DNA from: Clostridiales bacterium
Lineage (GTDB): Bacteria > Bacillota > Clostridia > Oscillospirales > Acutalibacteraceae
Assembly (NCBI GenBank): GCA_012522615.1
Contig: JAAYKB010000011.1
Coordinates: forward strand, 1-6,356
Direction of reading: 5' to 3'
Length of the DNA stretch: 6,356 nt
A program made the position numbers and the translations under genes. Numbering within the stretch: the stretch's first letter is position 1; every line of letters starts with the position of its first letter. Positions 5,892 through 6,356 of the stretch are shown here, piece after piece. The notes under the pieces were generated by a model, which was not told where the DNA came from, ran no database searches, and saw nothing but the letters and a program-made list of their open reading frames with translations.

Positions 5892-5916
5892 TTAAAAACT
5901 TAATTCCTGCTCGGTC

Positions 5917-5945
5917 TTGACTTAGTTTTAAGAAAGCGGTATTAT
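5917..5945 (+). promoter_or_regulatory. Promoter of the small membrane-protein gene
   Basis: TTGACT (5917-5922, 5/6) and TATTAT (5940-5945, 5/6) are spaced by 17 bp. A perfect TATAAT lies three bases on (5943-5948) but at 20-bp spacing. Transcription would start near 5952, well ahead of the 6092 start. The -35 overlaps a weak AT-rich stem just downstream of glgA. Confidence 0.6.
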
Positions 5946-6091
5946 AATTATACTTCTGGAAATAATATTACAGCCGAAAAACCACCCTGATGCTATTGAA
6001 AAATATTTGTGCCGCTCTCTATGTTTTGTTTTCTTTTCAAACGGAGAATATTCAAAAGTATGAGATACGGATGGCACGGAAAGGCATGGCA

Positions 6092-6352
6092 TTGAATATG
6101 AAAAACCGCGAAAACAAACTTACCTTGGTCATCATTCTTGCAGCGGTTGTCGCTGCCCTGACTACGCTGGCAGTTATTTTTCTGCGTATGCGTGCAAAGA
6201 AACGGGCGCTTGCTTCATATGGAGATACGATTGATTATGATTTGGACGACTGCTGTTGCGGCGAGTTCGATCATGACGTCGACGAGCTCCATGATATCGA
6301 AGGCGAAGAGCCTGTAGAGATTCCTTTGGCAGAACCCGAAGAGGATCAGTAA
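6092..6352 (+). CDS. Small single-pass membrane protein with CCC motif and acidic tail, unknown function
   Basis: I do not recognise this protein. From TTG 6092 it has 86 residues: a short basic N-terminus (NMKNRENK), one membrane helix (about 9-31), a basic stop RMRAKKR, then a tail of about 42 residues with 19 Asp/Glu, two His, no Lys/Arg and three adjacent Cys (54-56, in DDCCCGEFDHD). The stronger positive charge after the helix suggests the tail is cytoplasmic. The acidic/Cys/His mix could bind a metal, but that is a guess. The start is uncertain: GGAAAGG (6078-6084) is seven bases before TTG 6092 and 13 before ATG 6098. The frame is open back to ATG 5990, but no ribosome site precedes that ATG and the added segment is unlike a conserved domain. 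It has its own promoter after glgA. Its terminator is outside the window. Confidence 0.7.
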   Translation: MNMKNRENKLTLVIILAAVVAALTTLAVIFLRMRAKKRALASYGDTIDYDLDDCCCGEFDHDVDELHDIEGEEPVEIPLAEPEEDQ

Positions 6353-6356
6353 GTAA

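Noticed and set aside
5892..5931. TTAAAAACT/AGTTTTAA hairpin after glgA as terminator
   Set aside because: It is a short AT-only stem with a bulge and large loop, and is followed by AGAAAG instead of T. It overlaps a better-supported promoter.
5990..6091. N-terminal extension of the last gene from ATG 5990
   Set aside because: No ribosome site precedes ATG 5990. A good one (6078-6084) fits the TTG at 6092.
6060..6095. 11-codon ORF with two Trp overlapping the start of the last gene
   Set aside because: Its GGAG (6043-6046) is 13 bases away and there is no attenuator hairpin downstream, so a Trp-type leader is not supported.

Overview
The window reads as a low-to-mid GC Gram-positive chromosome, most likely an anaerobic Clostridia member (Oscillospirales/Ruminococcaceae-like). 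This is inferred from strong AGGAGG-type ribosome sites, probable TTG start codons, sigma-A-like promoters, an HPK7-type two-component pair and a clostridial-looking glycogen synthase. All supported genes lie on the + strand. There are no rRNA, tRNA, CRISPR or mobile-element signals.

Layout. Positions 1-307 are the 5' region of a CorA-family divalent-cation transporter (308-1234). It holds a dyad, an extended -10 promoter and a 25-codon leader ORF with a strong Shine-Dalgarno. It also holds two mutually exclusive GC-rich hairpins, one of which hides the corA ribosome site. An intrinsic terminator follows corA. Uridine phosphorylase (1312-2082, TTG start) comes next and ends in a second clear terminator. 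A new promoter (2165-2193) then drives a membrane histidine kinase (2246-3337) and its LuxR-type response regulator (3338-3961), which abut with no spacing. An AT-rich 487-bp gap follows, containing a near-consensus promoter, a 10-bp tandem repeat and several hairpins. It leads into glycogen synthase glgA (4449-5891). The last gene (about 6092-6352) has its own promoter and encodes a small single-pass membrane protein with a Cys-Cys-Cys motif in a very acidic tail.

How they fit. These are four or five separate transcription units rather than one pathway: Mg2+ uptake, uridine salvage, a signalling pair of unknown stimulus, glycogen synthesis and an unknown membrane protein. The most notable point is the corA leader. 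Its peptide begins M-V-S-P-D-P, which resembles the M-E-P-D-P start of the enterobacterial Mg2+-sensing leader peptide MgtL. Together with the switchable hairpins, this suggests a translation-based Mg2+ attenuator in a Gram-positive lineage. The architecture is visible in the sequence, but its function and direction are inference.
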